The notes beneath the pieces were generated by a model. It saw nothing but the letters and a program-made list of their open reading frames with translations, was not told the origin of the DNA and did no database searches. From G963665925 sp050596425 (GTDB lineage Bacteria; Bacillota; Clostridia; Peptostreptococcales; Acidaminobacteraceae): a DNA stretch of 64,000 bases. The stretch lies in NCBI RefSeq assembly GCF_050596425.1, contig NZ_CP192292.1:1302001-1366000 (forward strand), given 5' to 3'. Both the position numbers and the translations under genes were made by a program. Position 1 is the first letter of the stretch; the number at the start of each line of letters is the position of its first letter. Positions 26,191 to 34,469 of the stretch are shown here, piece by piece.

Positions 26191-27168
26191 ATGAAAAAGT
26201 ATTTAGCAATTTTATTAGCAATGTTTATGTTAGCGGGCTGTGCCCAGGCACCGATCACAGACACGACGGAAATTAACTCACAAGACAGTGAGAAAACGCA
26301 ATCCAATCAGGGGCAAAATGAAGACCAAATACAAAATGAGGATCAAACACAAAGTGAAACATTCACATATCAGTCTGAACATGGTGACATTGAACTACCA
26401 ACTGACCCTGAGCGTATAGTGGTTCTTGACGCATCGGCGGCTGGCGCGGTCCTTCTCTTTGATGGCAGTGTTGTAGGGCATGAACAGTGGACGGGACATA
26501 ACGCGTTATTTCAAGACCGTCTAAAGAATTCAACTGAGGTTGCTACTGACAATCTTGAGCAGATTCTTGCCCTCAATCCAGATCTTATTGTCACTTCACC
26601 TTCTAATGAGAACTTTGAAGAGTTGTCACAAATTGCCCCGACTGTTTCTTTTACATACGGAAGATTGAACTACCTTGATACCATTATCGAGTATGGCAAA
26701 ATGCTCAACAAAGAAGAGAAAGCCAAACAGTGGGTCGAGCGCTATCAAGCTAAGGCAAAAATAGCAGGGGAAGCCATTAAATCAAAGTACGGCGAGGATG
26801 TTTCCATTTCAGTTATTGAAGCCTATGGAGATGAAATGTACCTTTATGGTGACAACTGGGGTCGTGGCACCCAAGTTGTGTATCAGGAAATGGGCTTAAG
26901 AATGACTGATCCTGTAAAAAAAGTGGCCCTAACAGATGGCTACTACAGTATTTCGGCAGAAGTGGTTCAAGACTATCAGGCAGACCTAATGATACTATCA
27001 CAATTTGAAGGGTCAAATACAGCATTTATGGAAACAGAAACGTGGAATAACATTAAGGCTGTTAAAAATAATCAGGTGCTTATGGTGGAAGGGGAGTCGT
27101 TTTATATGACGGGCCCCATCACCCTAGAGTATCAGCTGGAAACCATAGAAAGCTTTTTTACCAAGTAA
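26191..27168 (+). CDS. Ferric siderophore ABC transporter substrate-binding lipoprotein
   Basis: A 325-residue lipoprotein with signal peptide and lipobox LAGC (Cys17), an acidic/Gln-rich tether (about 20-60), then a class III periplasmic-binding fold. Landmarks are RIVVLDASAAGAVLLF, the LALNPDLIV segment joining the lobes, and a C-terminal ITLEYQLETI. Such proteins capture ferric siderophores, heme or cobalamin; the Fur boxes favour an iron complex. GAGGAGGA lies ahead of the ATG. The gene ends directly against the first permease gene with no gap. Confidence 0.92.
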   Translation: MKKYLAILLAMFMLAGCAQAPITDTTEINSQDSEKTQSNQGQNEDQIQNEDQTQSETFTYQSEHGDIELPTDPERIVVLDASAAGAVLLFDGSVVGHEQWTGHNALFQDRLKNSTEVATDNLEQILALNPDLIVTSPSNENFEELSQIAPTVSFTYGRLNYLDTIIEYGKMLNKEEKAKQWVERYQAKAKIAGEAIKSKYGEDVSISVIEAYGDEMYLYGDNWGRGTQVVYQEMGLRMTDPVKKVALTDGYYSISAEVVQDYQADLMILSQFEGSNTAFMETETWNNIKAVKNNQVLMVEGESFYMTGPITLEYQLETIESFFTK

Positions 27169-28164
27169 ATGAATAAGAGAAAAACGGTAGGGTTGGTGCT
27201 AATGCTGTGTTTTGTGTTGGCATCAGCTTTTCTTGTGGCTTTGGCTTTCGGAGCTGCTGACATACCCTTTCAGGACGTGAAAGCATTTATATTTAGCAGG
27301 TACCAAAACGAAAACACATTAATTCTTAAAGAACTGAGATTGCCTAGAGTACTGGCTTCAGCCCTTGCAGGTATGGCCCTTGCTGTTTCGGGTGCCTATA
27401 TGCAGGGCATGACTCGGAACGCCCTTGCCAGCCCAAGTTTATTTGGTATCACAGCAGGGGCAAGTGCTGTTTTAGCGCTCTCATTAGCACTTTTTCAAGG
27501 GATGGATCAATATGGTGTTTTACTGGCTTGTCTGACTGGGAGCACAGCATCAGGGCTTCTTGTTTTCTTTATAAGTTTACGGGGCAGACATAGCTTAAGC
27601 AACAATAAAACTGTCCTTGCCGGTGCGGCGGTATCAACACTTCTTTATGCAGTGGCAGATGCCATATCTTTGAGGTTTACAAGCTCTAAACAAATGGCTA
27701 TGTGGGCAAGCAGTGGTCTTATCGGGGTCACGATGGAAGAAATATTCATTGTTCTTCCCATTATAATCATTGGATCATTTACGGCTCTCGTCTACTCAAA
27801 GAAATTGACCCTTGTCAGCCTAGATGAGGAACTGGCTGTTTCTCTTGGCGAAAATGTAAAACAACTGCGAATTATATTTTTCTTCATGGTCACATGTCTA
27901 ACTGGGGCGGCAATAGCTCTTTCAGGCAGCCTGGTCTTTATTGGTCTGGTCATACCGCATTTTGTAAGACGGCTTGTTGGTGGTGACTATAGAAACATTG
28001 TGCCGTTTTCCATGTTCACAGGGGCTGTTTTTATGATTCTAGCCGACCTCCTGTCAAGAACTATAAACGCACCTTATGAAACCCCAGTGACGGCAATAAT
28101 GGCTGTTGCAAGTTATCCAATATTTTTATATGTTGTGCGAAATGGAGGGATAGCAAGTGATTAA
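27169..28164 (+). CDS. Ferric siderophore ABC transporter permease (FecC-type)
   Basis: A 331-residue FecCD/BtuC-type permease with around nine hydrophobic helices. The N-terminal LRLPRVLASALAGMALAVSG and the later GSLVFIGLVIPHFVRRLVG, which carries the ATPase-contact loop, are family hallmarks. The ATG follows the stop of the binding protein gene immediately, and the gene overlaps the second permease gene by eight bases, consistent with heterodimer assembly. Confidence 0.92.
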   Translation: MNKRKTVGLVLMLCFVLASAFLVALAFGAADIPFQDVKAFIFSRYQNENTLILKELRLPRVLASALAGMALAVSGAYMQGMTRNALASPSLFGITAGASAVLALSLALFQGMDQYGVLLACLTGSTASGLLVFFISLRGRHSLSNNKTVLAGAAVSTLLYAVADAISLRFTSSKQMAMWASSGLIGVTMEEIFIVLPIIIIGSFTALVYSKKLTLVSLDEELAVSLGENVKQLRIIFFFMVTCLTGAAIALSGSLVFIGLVIPHFVRRLVGGDYRNIVPFSMFTGAVFMILADLLSRTINAPYETPVTAIMAVASYPIFLYVVRNGGIASD

Positions 28165-29164
28165 AAACCGTCGTGCAAGATATATAAGCTATGTTCTTTT
28201 ATCTTTGGCAGTGGGGATTGTATTTCTTTATGGCCTAGCTCATGGATTCATAAAAATGGACATGGTGGATGTCCTTAAAACACTTGTGGGAAAGGGCACC
28301 AAGGCATCAACGTTTACAATATGGACTCTAAGAATGCCGAGGCTTATAATCACTCTAATTATGGGAATGGCCCTGGCTTTAAGTGGCAGTGTCCTTCAAA
28401 CGCTGACACGGAATGACTTGGCAGATCCGGGTATACTGGGTATTAATGCTGGTGCTGGCCTTGGTGTAACTGTGGCTTATTTAAGTCTAGATTTTTCTGG
28501 TGCGAGTATTGTCTACACCTTGCCTATTATAGGCTTTGTGGGAGCTATGGGCACTTTCCTTATAACCCTTATGGTGGCCAGAGAAAAAGGTGGTCAACTC
28601 AATGTGGACAAATTGGTTCTAACCGGTATTGGCAGTGCTATAGCCATATCCGGCATGATGATCTTATTTATTTCATCAGCAGAACGTGAAGATGTCCAGT
28701 TTATCTATAAATGGTTAAGTGGCAACATATGGGGAGACAAATGGGCATTTGTCCATGTAAGCCTAGTGGTCGTGCTTCTTTTAATGTTTTTAGTTTTCGC
28801 AAAGGCACGCACCATGAATATATTGGGCCTTGATAACATATCAGCCCAGAGTCTGGGGGTTGATCTAAAGCGGGAAAGACACGCCCTTATCCTATATGCT
28901 GTGGCCCTTGCTGCAGTGGTTGTATCGGTTGCTGGGTCTATTTCCTTTGTCGGGTTGATTGTGCCCCATATTGCAAAAAAAATATATGGTCCCAAGCACC
29001 AGTATTTTTTAGTAGGGAGTGTCTTGTTAGGAGGGCTCTTTTTAATGGGGGCTGACTTGATTGGACGGAATATATTTCCACCTCAAGGGCTATTGCCAGG
29101 GATTGTCGTGGCTATAATTGGAGCACCTTACTTTTTATATTTGGTTGTGAAGAGCAACCATTGA
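28157..29164 (+). CDS. Ferric siderophore ABC transporter permease (FecD-type)
   Basis: A 335-residue partner permease of the FecCD family, starting at a GTG inside the end of the previous gene. Hallmarks are LRMPRLIITLIMGMALALSG, VLTGIGSAIAISG and GSISFVGLIVPHIAKKIYG. It should pair with the upstream permease to form the channel. It is the last clear gene of the transporter operon; no terminator is visible before the small ORF at 29181. Confidence 0.92.
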   Translation: MIKNRRARYISYVLLSLAVGIVFLYGLAHGFIKMDMVDVLKTLVGKGTKASTFTIWTLRMPRLIITLIMGMALALSGSVLQTLTRNDLADPGILGINAGAGLGVTVAYLSLDFSGASIVYTLPIIGFVGAMGTFLITLMVAREKGGQLNVDKLVLTGIGSAIAISGMMILFISSAEREDVQFIYKWLSGNIWGDKWAFVHVSLVVVLLLMFLVFAKARTMNILGLDNISAQSLGVDLKRERHALILYAVALAAVVVSVAGSISFVGLIVPHIAKKIYGPKHQYFLVGSVLLGGLFLMGADLIGRNIFPPQGLLPGIVVAIIGAPYFLYLVVKSNH

Positions 29165-29180
29165 TGAGGGGCTAAATTCT

Positions 29181-29342
29181 ATGAAAACGAGTAAACTGAT
29201 GCAGATATACGCCAGGTCTAATTTAATCCTAGATAGTATTTACGAGCTGGCGATCACGCCTGGATCAAAAGTGGATGGGGCAAGAACTGTAGAGGGGGTA
29301 TGCGGCTTTCCAAAAAAGTCATTTAAGAAAGAAGACCCTTAA
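29181..29342 (+). CDS. Possible 53-residue protein of unknown function
   Basis: A short open frame with a good GAGGGG nine bases before its ATG, 16 bp after the last siderophore permease. The product begins MKTSKLMQIYARSNLILDSI and ends with a basic FPKKSFKKEDP tail. I recognise no family and see no membrane helix. It could be a genuine small protein of the iron operon or a gene remnant; codon structure alone does not settle it. Confidence 0.35.
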   Translation: MKTSKLMQIYARSNLILDSIYELAITPGSKVDGARTVEGVCGFPKKSFKKEDP

Positions 29343-29473
29343 AAATTTCCGCGCAAGACGTGCCTGTGCTTTCTCTACATGTTAAAATGAGGAGTAGAAG
29401 CTCAAAATAATGAGTGAAAGCTCAAAACGAGGGATGGAACTTCAAAAATGAAAATAGGCCCTTAAAGTCAGGC

Positions 29474-29521
29474 ATTGAAACTTTAATTGAAACTTTAATT
29501 GAAACTTTAATTGAAACTTTA
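29474..29521 (+). repeat. Four tandem copies of a 12-bp repeat
   Basis: ATTGAAACTTTA occurs four times head to tail. If translated in the frame of the following gene it encodes IETL repeats, but the best ribosome binding site lies downstream, so it is more likely leader sequence. Copy number could vary by slippage. Confidence 0.85.
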
Positions 29522-29545
29522 AATGAGGCCAAAAAGGAGAAACCA

Positions 29546-30214
29546 GTGAAAGTCAAAGCCAAGATATCCATTAAACAAGTTTCCATGAAACAGCTCATGA
29601 AATGCCACGATCTAGAAACCGTGTCAGGCTATTGTCAAAGCTGTAGTAATTTTGGAAAAAATCATTCTTGTCCTGAGTTCAAGTTCTCCATAGATGACTA
29701 CTTAAACCAATACAATTACGCCACGGTGATTATGACCCATATTAATACGGATATAATAAAAAAAGAGAGTGAAAGGCTTAAAGAAAAGACCTTTACATCA
29801 AGGGTCTTTAGCAATTACACAAAAAACAATCCAAACGTTCAAACAGACTGGAAGTCCCAGTTATCCATGTACGTTTTCAATCTTGTAAAGGATCATATGG
29901 CTCAGGAACTGCTTGAACTGGAAAAAGGTCATGAAAGTGTGGTGGGGCTTCCACCAGGATCATGCACATCTTGCCAAGTTTGCACCAAAACAAAGGGGCA
30001 GGCCTGTGTTCACAAAGATAAATTGCGTTACTCTCTTGAAGCCCTGGGTTTCTTAGTTTCAGATATCTATGAACGGTTTTTTGATATGCAACTGGGCTGG
30101 ACAGAAAATGAACTGCCGGAGTCTTTTAACACGTGTAGCGCCATTTTGTCTGGTGAGCAAATAGACATCCAAACCATAGAAAATGCCCTAGGCCCTATCG
30201 AGGTGGAACTATAG
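29546..30214 (+). CDS. DUF2284 predicted metal-binding protein
   Basis: A cysteine-rich protein of about 222 residues. Cys pairs occur near the N-terminus (GYCQSCSNFGKNHSCPEF) and in the middle (GSCTSCQVCTKTKGQACVH), the pattern of DUF2284 proteins proposed to bind metal or an iron-sulfur cluster. The GTG at 29546 is preferred because AAGGAG lies at 29534-29539. The open frame extends upstream to 29414 through the 12-bp repeats without a convincing site. It sits after a siderophore operon and overlaps the next small gene by one base. Function unknown. Confidence 0.75.
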   Translation: MKVKAKISIKQVSMKQLMKCHDLETVSGYCQSCSNFGKNHSCPEFKFSIDDYLNQYNYATVIMTHINTDIIKKESERLKEKTFTSRVFSNYTKNNPNVQTDWKSQLSMYVFNLVKDHMAQELLELEKGHESVVGLPPGSCTSCQVCTKTKGQACVHKDKLRYSLEALGFLVSDIYERFFDMQLGWTENELPESFNTCSAILSGEQIDIQTIENALGPIEVEL

Positions 30215-30579
30215 TGACTTATAAAAAGCTGACTTTCGAAATGTATATGTCGGAACCGGCCGGTAAGCGTTTTAGAAATCTAGAAGACAATCAGACGCTT
30301 CAAACTGTGTTTGAAGGCTTGACCAGGCCTTCATCTGTTGATGGCATGATTGCTTTTACAAAAGAGAAGCGTCCAGCTATGGAAGCCGTTATTGAAGAGA
30401 TTGAAGAGACGTATGTGGAAAAGGGCTTGCTTGACTTAGAACACATCTATAGATACCGACAAATACTGGGCTCCATGATAAGATATATTATGGGCCATTA
30501 TGGATACTGGCCTGGTAAGGCCAAACCCCTGAAACGGGGGCGATTTGTAAAAACTGCAATTGTCTATTATAAGGCTTGA
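30214..30579 (+). CDS. Conserved-looking hypothetical protein
   Basis: A 121-residue soluble protein starting with a GTG that overlaps the DUF2284 stop by one base, so the two are translationally coupled. It is acidic and helical in the middle (AVIEEIEETYVEKGLLDLEHIYRY kept short: EEIEETYVEKGLLDLE) and basic and aromatic at the end (YGYWPGKAKPLKRGRFV). I do not recognise a domain and see no Cys motif. Its coupling suggests it works with the DUF2284 protein, possibly in iron-related metabolism. Confidence 0.6.
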   Translation: MTYKKLTFEMYMSEPAGKRFRNLEDNQTLQTVFEGLTRPSSVDGMIAFTKEKRPAMEAVIEEIEETYVEKGLLDLEHIYRYRQILGSMIRYIMGHYGYWPGKAKPLKRGRFVKTAIVYYKA

Positions 30580-30607
30580 GACATTGGATGGGATAGGCCT
30601 ATTTCAA

Positions 30608-30651
30608 TGAGAATGGTTATCGTTGACTTTGATCAAGCATTATACTATAAT
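30608..30651 (+). promoter_or_regulatory. Sigma-A promoter with adjacent Fur-like site
   Basis: TTGACT (30623-30628), 17-bp spacer, TATAAT (30646-30651): a near-ideal sigma-A promoter for the ABC operon at 30761. Directly upstream, TGAGAATGGTTATCG (30608-30622) matches 11 of 14 positions of the 7-1-7 Fur consensus. Confidence 0.7.
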
Positions 30652-30760
30652 TCTAGCGAAAGACCTGAATTTTACAGGTTTTCACAGAAGAACCACTGCA
30701 AAAGAGAACCACAACAGAGTAGAAACACAACAGAATAGAAACACTACATAGGAGGACATT

Positions 30761-31864
30761 ATGAAGAAAAGACTAGCCATATTGACCCTGGCATTTGCCT
30801 TAGTATTTGCTCTAACAGCATGTGCAGGGAAGACGGAAACAGAAACGACACCGGCAGATAAAGAGCAGGTAGAAGTTACTGACAGTCAAGAAGATAAGAC
30901 TGTTACAGAAGAAAATACGGAAAACACAAATACAGAAGAAGCAAGTGATGAAGAAGCTGAAGCCCCATCTGAAAAACCTGTTTTAAATATTGGAACCCTA
31001 AAAGGTCCAACGGGAATGGGTATGGCACAGCTCATGGAAAATGATGAAGCTGGCCAAAGCGCCATTGACTACAACTTCGAAATCGCCGGTGCACCGGATC
31101 AAATCATTGGAAAAATCGTCAAAGGCAGTGTTGATGTTGCCGCTGTGCCTTCAAACCTAGCAGCGGTCTTAGATGTAAAAACAAAGGGCCAAGTTCAACT
31201 TTTAGGGGTTAACACTCTGGGCGTTTTATTTATTGTTGAAAATGGGCAAGAGATACAGTCTATTGAAGACTTGAGCGGTAAGACAATCCTTGCATCTGGC
31301 AAGGGGGCTTCTCCTGAATACGTATTAAACTACATATTAAAAGAAAACGGACTGGATGAAAGCGTGGCTGTTGAATATGCAGTTGAGCACTCTGAAGCAG
31401 CCGCAAAGACCATTTCAGGGGATTCACAAGTGTCGCTTTTACCACAACCTTTTGTAACGTCAGCCCTATTAAGTGGCGAGTCAACTAGGATTGCCCTTGA
31501 CTTAACAAGCGAATGGGAAAAGGTAACAGACGGATCCCTACTGCCTATGGGTGCAATTATAGTCAACAAGGCCTTTGCAAAAGAAAATCCTGAGGTCATT
31601 GAGGCATTTATGGAAGAGTACAAGGCATCTGTTGACTTCGTGAATGAAAATCCAAAAGACGCGGGTCTTTTAATTGAGAAGTTTGGTATACTGCCTAAGG
31701 CCGCACTGGCAACAAAGGCTATTCCTAACTGCAACATCACATTGATTGATGCTCAAACTGCCAAGCCTTCTGTACAAAAGTTCCTAGAAATCCTTCATGG
31801 ATTCAACCCAAAGGCTGTTGGCGGACAGTTACCGGAGGACGCATTCTACTATGAAGCCCATTAA
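30761..31864 (+). CDS. NMT1/SsuA-type ABC transporter substrate-binding lipoprotein
   Basis: A 367-residue lipoprotein with lipobox LTAC (Cys21), then a 50-residue Glu/Thr-rich tether. The binding domain has the NMT1/SsuA pattern, with LNIGTLKGPTGMGMAQLM at its start, GSVDVAAVPSNLAAVL and LSGKTILASGKGASPEYVL. Relatives bind nitrate, sulfonates or thiamine precursors; this subgroup is common in Clostridia with unknown ligand. AGGAGG precedes the ATG. Its promoter carries a Fur-like site, so a metal-linked substrate is worth considering. The gene overlaps the permease gene by 14 bases. Confidence 0.87.
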   Translation: MKKRLAILTLAFALVFALTACAGKTETETTPADKEQVEVTDSQEDKTVTEENTENTNTEEASDEEAEAPSEKPVLNIGTLKGPTGMGMAQLMENDEAGQSAIDYNFEIAGAPDQIIGKIVKGSVDVAAVPSNLAAVLDVKTKGQVQLLGVNTLGVLFIVENGQEIQSIEDLSGKTILASGKGASPEYVLNYILKENGLDESVAVEYAVEHSEAAAKTISGDSQVSLLPQPFVTSALLSGESTRIALDLTSEWEKVTDGSLLPMGAIIVNKAFAKENPEVIEAFMEEYKASVDFVNENPKDAGLLIEKFGILPKAALATKAIPNCNITLIDAQTAKPSVQKFLEILHGFNPKAVGGQLPEDAFYYEAH

Positions 31865-32609
31865 AATCAGAGAAGGATTATTAATCCTTCTCTTTTGGAT
31901 TGCACTGTGGGGGCTTATTTCAGCCCTCGCTGACAACTTCATAGTGCCTTCTCCACTACGGACTGGCCAGGTGCTGATAGGCTTACTTATGAGCGGGCAG
32001 ACCTATGGGATTATCTTGTCGAGTCTTGGTCGCGTTTTACTGAGCCTGCTCATTGGCATCGTCTTTGGCGTTGTATTTGGAATTCTTGCGGGTCTAAACG
32101 AGTTTGTTTACAAGCTCTTTGTGCCTATGGTCAACTTCATTACGGCCACACCTGTGGTTTCCTTTATAATTATACTCTTTATGTATATTAAGAACGATTC
32201 CCTGGTGCCTGTTATCTGTGGCATATTGCTTTGCTTTCCAATCATATATAACAATGTTTTACACGGTTATAAAATGGTGCGTTCTGAGCTGGTTAATATG
32301 TCCCAAGTATACCGAGTGCCCATGCATAGAAAAGTCCTTAAACTATATGTTCCAAGTACCCTGCCCTATGTGTTTGCAGGCATATTAACAAGTGTGGGCA
32401 TATGTTGGAAGGCCACGATTGCGGCTGAACTCATTGGTATTATAGAAAACTCAATTGGTCTGCAGCTGTATAATGGAAAGGTGTTTTTAGAATATGACCA
32501 CGTTTTTGCATGGACCATTTTGATTGTCCTGTCCAGTGTCATGATTCAAAAATGTGCCCACTACTTTATTCAAAAGATCAATATATATGAAAGGTTCAAG
32601 GTGATTTAA
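31851..32609 (+). CDS. ABC transporter permease (SsuC/TauC-type)
   Basis: A permease of about 252 residues with six predicted helices and the EAA-type loop around VYRVPMHRKVLKLYVPSTLPYV shortened here (VYRVPMHRKVLKLYVPS). The ATG at 31851 is chosen because GGAGGA at 31834-31839 precedes it; an upstream in-frame codon at 31797 would lie deep inside the preceding gene. The helix LILLFWIALWGLI begins the protein. It forms the channel of the transporter with the binding protein and ATPase on either side, and its stop overlaps the ATPase start by one base. Confidence 0.9.
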   Translation: MKPIKIREGLLILLFWIALWGLISALADNFIVPSPLRTGQVLIGLLMSGQTYGIILSSLGRVLLSLLIGIVFGVVFGILAGLNEFVYKLFVPMVNFITATPVVSFIIILFMYIKNDSLVPVICGILLCFPIIYNNVLHGYKMVRSELVNMSQVYRVPMHRKVLKLYVPSTLPYVFAGILTSVGICWKATIAAELIGIIENSIGLQLYNGKVFLEYDHVFAWTILIVLSSVMIQKCAHYFIQKINIYERFKVI

Positions 32610-33271
32610 TGGAGCTTGTAAGCATTTCAAAATCATTTGGGCCTTTAGATGTGCTAAAAGACTTTTCCCTACATATTTCAAGTGGAGAGGTTGTCTGTCT
32701 TCTTGGTCCGTCGGGATGTGGCAAGTCAACCCTGCTTAAGATTATCTCTGGACTGGATCGGGATTTTACAGGGCATCTTAGAGGCTTTGACAGCAAACGT
32801 ATATCCTATGTTTTTCAGGAAAGTCGACTCATTCCTTGGTTGACGGTTCGGGAAAACCTCCTTTATGTTTTAGAGGGTCAAGTTGCCTCTGAAAAACTTG
32901 AAGACCATATTGAGACCTTTTTAGAAAGGGTTGATCTTTTAGACTTCAAAGACAGTTACCCCAACACCCTCAGCGGTGGCATGAAACAGCGGGTGTCTCT
33001 TGCCAGAGCCTTTTCCATGCCCCATGACATCCTTCTTTTAGATGAACCCTTTCAAGGGCTTAACATTGAGCTGAAGGACCAACTCATGGGCCTGCTTGAA
33101 AGCCTTATTGAACAGGACAAGAAGACGGTTATTATGGTCACTCATGATCTCGAAGAGGCTTATAGGCTGGGCGATACGGTGCTAAAACTGACGGGAAATC
33201 CTATTTGCGGATTTGAAATATTAGATGTGGCGAAAAAAATAACTAGGCATAAAAATATAAAGAAGAGATGA
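32609..33271 (+). CDS. ABC transporter ATP-binding protein (SsuB/TauB-type)
   Basis: A short 220-residue ATPase with Walker A GPSGCGKST (about 33-41), Q-loop YVFQESRLIPW, signature LSGGMKQRVSLARAF, Walker B ILLLDEPF and H-loop MVTHDLEEA. The ESRLIPWLTVREN segment is typical of the nitrate/sulfonate transporter class. It energises the permease encoded just upstream, to which it is translationally coupled. Last gene of the operon; a hairpin follows. Confidence 0.9.
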   Translation: MELVSISKSFGPLDVLKDFSLHISSGEVVCLLGPSGCGKSTLLKIISGLDRDFTGHLRGFDSKRISYVFQESRLIPWLTVRENLLYVLEGQVASEKLEDHIETFLERVDLLDFKDSYPNTLSGGMKQRVSLARAFSMPHDILLLDEPFQGLNIELKDQLMGLLESLIEQDKKTVIMVTHDLEEAYRLGDTVLKLTGNPICGFEILDVAKKITRHKNIKKR

Positions 33272-33273
33272 AC

Positions 33274-33320
33274 AAGGAGAGTTAGAAGGATCTGCGTAGG
33301 GTCTTTTAGGCTCTCTTTTA
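33274..33320 (+). terminator. Probable terminator after ABC operon
   Basis: AAGGAGAG pairs with CTCTCTTT (one G-U), with further imperfect pairing of AGAAGGATC and GGGTCTTTT inside, ending in a short T-run. Confidence 0.6.
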
Positions 33321-33414
33321 ATTTATGTCATAAGACTATGACTGACAGGGTATAAAGTAAGTAACTTGAAGAAAAACATAGTATGAATAGATCAAAAGAC
33401 CAGGAGGTGTTCTT

Positions 33415-34380
33415 ATGTTGGACGTCATGCATGTGGCTTCGTATTTTTTAGGTAGGGCATCTATGACACCTCAAAAGTTAGAAAAAATGTGTTACTATGC
33501 CCAGTGTTGGGCGCTTAAGACTTTAGGGCGTAAACTCTTCAAAGAAGACATAGAAGCTTGGATAAATGGTCCGGCCATAGCCCAACTGCATAATCATTTT
33601 AAGGCATATGGGAGGAATAAAATCCCCATGATGCCTCTTTATGATGGGTTCAAGAAAACGGAGTCGGAAGTTTTAGAGACGGTTTTCGAAAACTATGGTC
33701 ATTTCAGCGGGGAAGAGCTAAAGTGGCTTTCTATGCATGAAAAACCTTGGAAACATGGGCGTGAAAATCTCAAAGACTGGCAGGCGTCAAGACGTATACT
33801 TTCAGATGAAAGCCTTCAAAGCGTAGGTCTTGAGTATGTGGACGCTATAATGACAGACTATGATGAGAAGCCCATGAGCTTTGGATTTAAACTTTGGAAT
33901 TTTGACTTGGCACAAAATGAAGATGCCCTCAATCGAGGGGGATGGTTTCAAGAAATCATGATGGCCATGGCAGATGTCACTGGTATGAAGAAGTCAGAGC
34001 TTAAACAGAAAAATTTACTTAGGCAGCTGGGCGACAAGGCTAGACTTCTTGAAGCTTATGGTCTGACTTTTACACCAGAACATAGGGAACAATACCATAT
34101 TGAAGAAATTGTTCTCGTAAAAAGAAGGTGTTCCATGTTTGGTGTCTTTATTGGTGATGTCTTTCATATTGTCTGGTTTGTATCTGAGAAATATAAGGGA
34201 CCAAGTCTAAAGGTAGATGAGCGGATCAACATGGCCATGAAAGTTGAAAGACAAAGAAAAATGACCAACAAACTTTTTGAACTTGAAAAGGAAAACCAGG
34301 ATCTAGAGCAGCGTAACAGGGAGTTGTGGGATCTCTTAGATGAGATGACAGATCCTAAAATTAAGAAATATAAGCAGTGA
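33415..34380 (+). CDS. Panacea (SocA-like, DUF4065) domain protein with extra C-terminal domain
   Basis: A 321-residue protein. Residues 1-120 form a Panacea domain: MHVASYFLGR, LEKMCYYAQCWAL, EDIEAWINGPAI and LSMHEKPWKHGR match the antitoxin SocA/GepA family. Residues about 150-280 form a second, unassigned mixed alpha/beta domain containing CSMFGVFIGDVFHIVWFV. The end (about 275-315) is a charged coiled coil. Panacea proteins usually act as antitoxins beside a small toxin gene. Here no toxin ORF adjoins: there is a 90-bp gap to thymidylate synthase and an ABC operon upstream. The C-terminal domain may be the toxin or a DNA-binding part. Preceded by AGGAGG. Confidence 0.8.
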   Translation: MLDVMHVASYFLGRASMTPQKLEKMCYYAQCWALKTLGRKLFKEDIEAWINGPAIAQLHNHFKAYGRNKIPMMPLYDGFKKTESEVLETVFENYGHFSGEELKWLSMHEKPWKHGRENLKDWQASRRILSDESLQSVGLEYVDAIMTDYDEKPMSFGFKLWNFDLAQNEDALNRGGWFQEIMMAMADVTGMKKSELKQKNLLRQLGDKARLLEAYGLTFTPEHREQYHIEEIVLVKRRCSMFGVFIGDVFHIVWFVSEKYKGPSLKVDERINMAMKVERQRKMTNKLFELEKENQDLEQRNRELWDLLDEMTDPKIKKYKQ

Positions 34381-34469
34381 TCTTGAGAATAATATTTTCA
34401 TTTATAGGCTTTATGCATTAGAATAGTAGGAAGAGTTGTAAATGAAATGAGCGTTCTGGAGGTCAGAAA

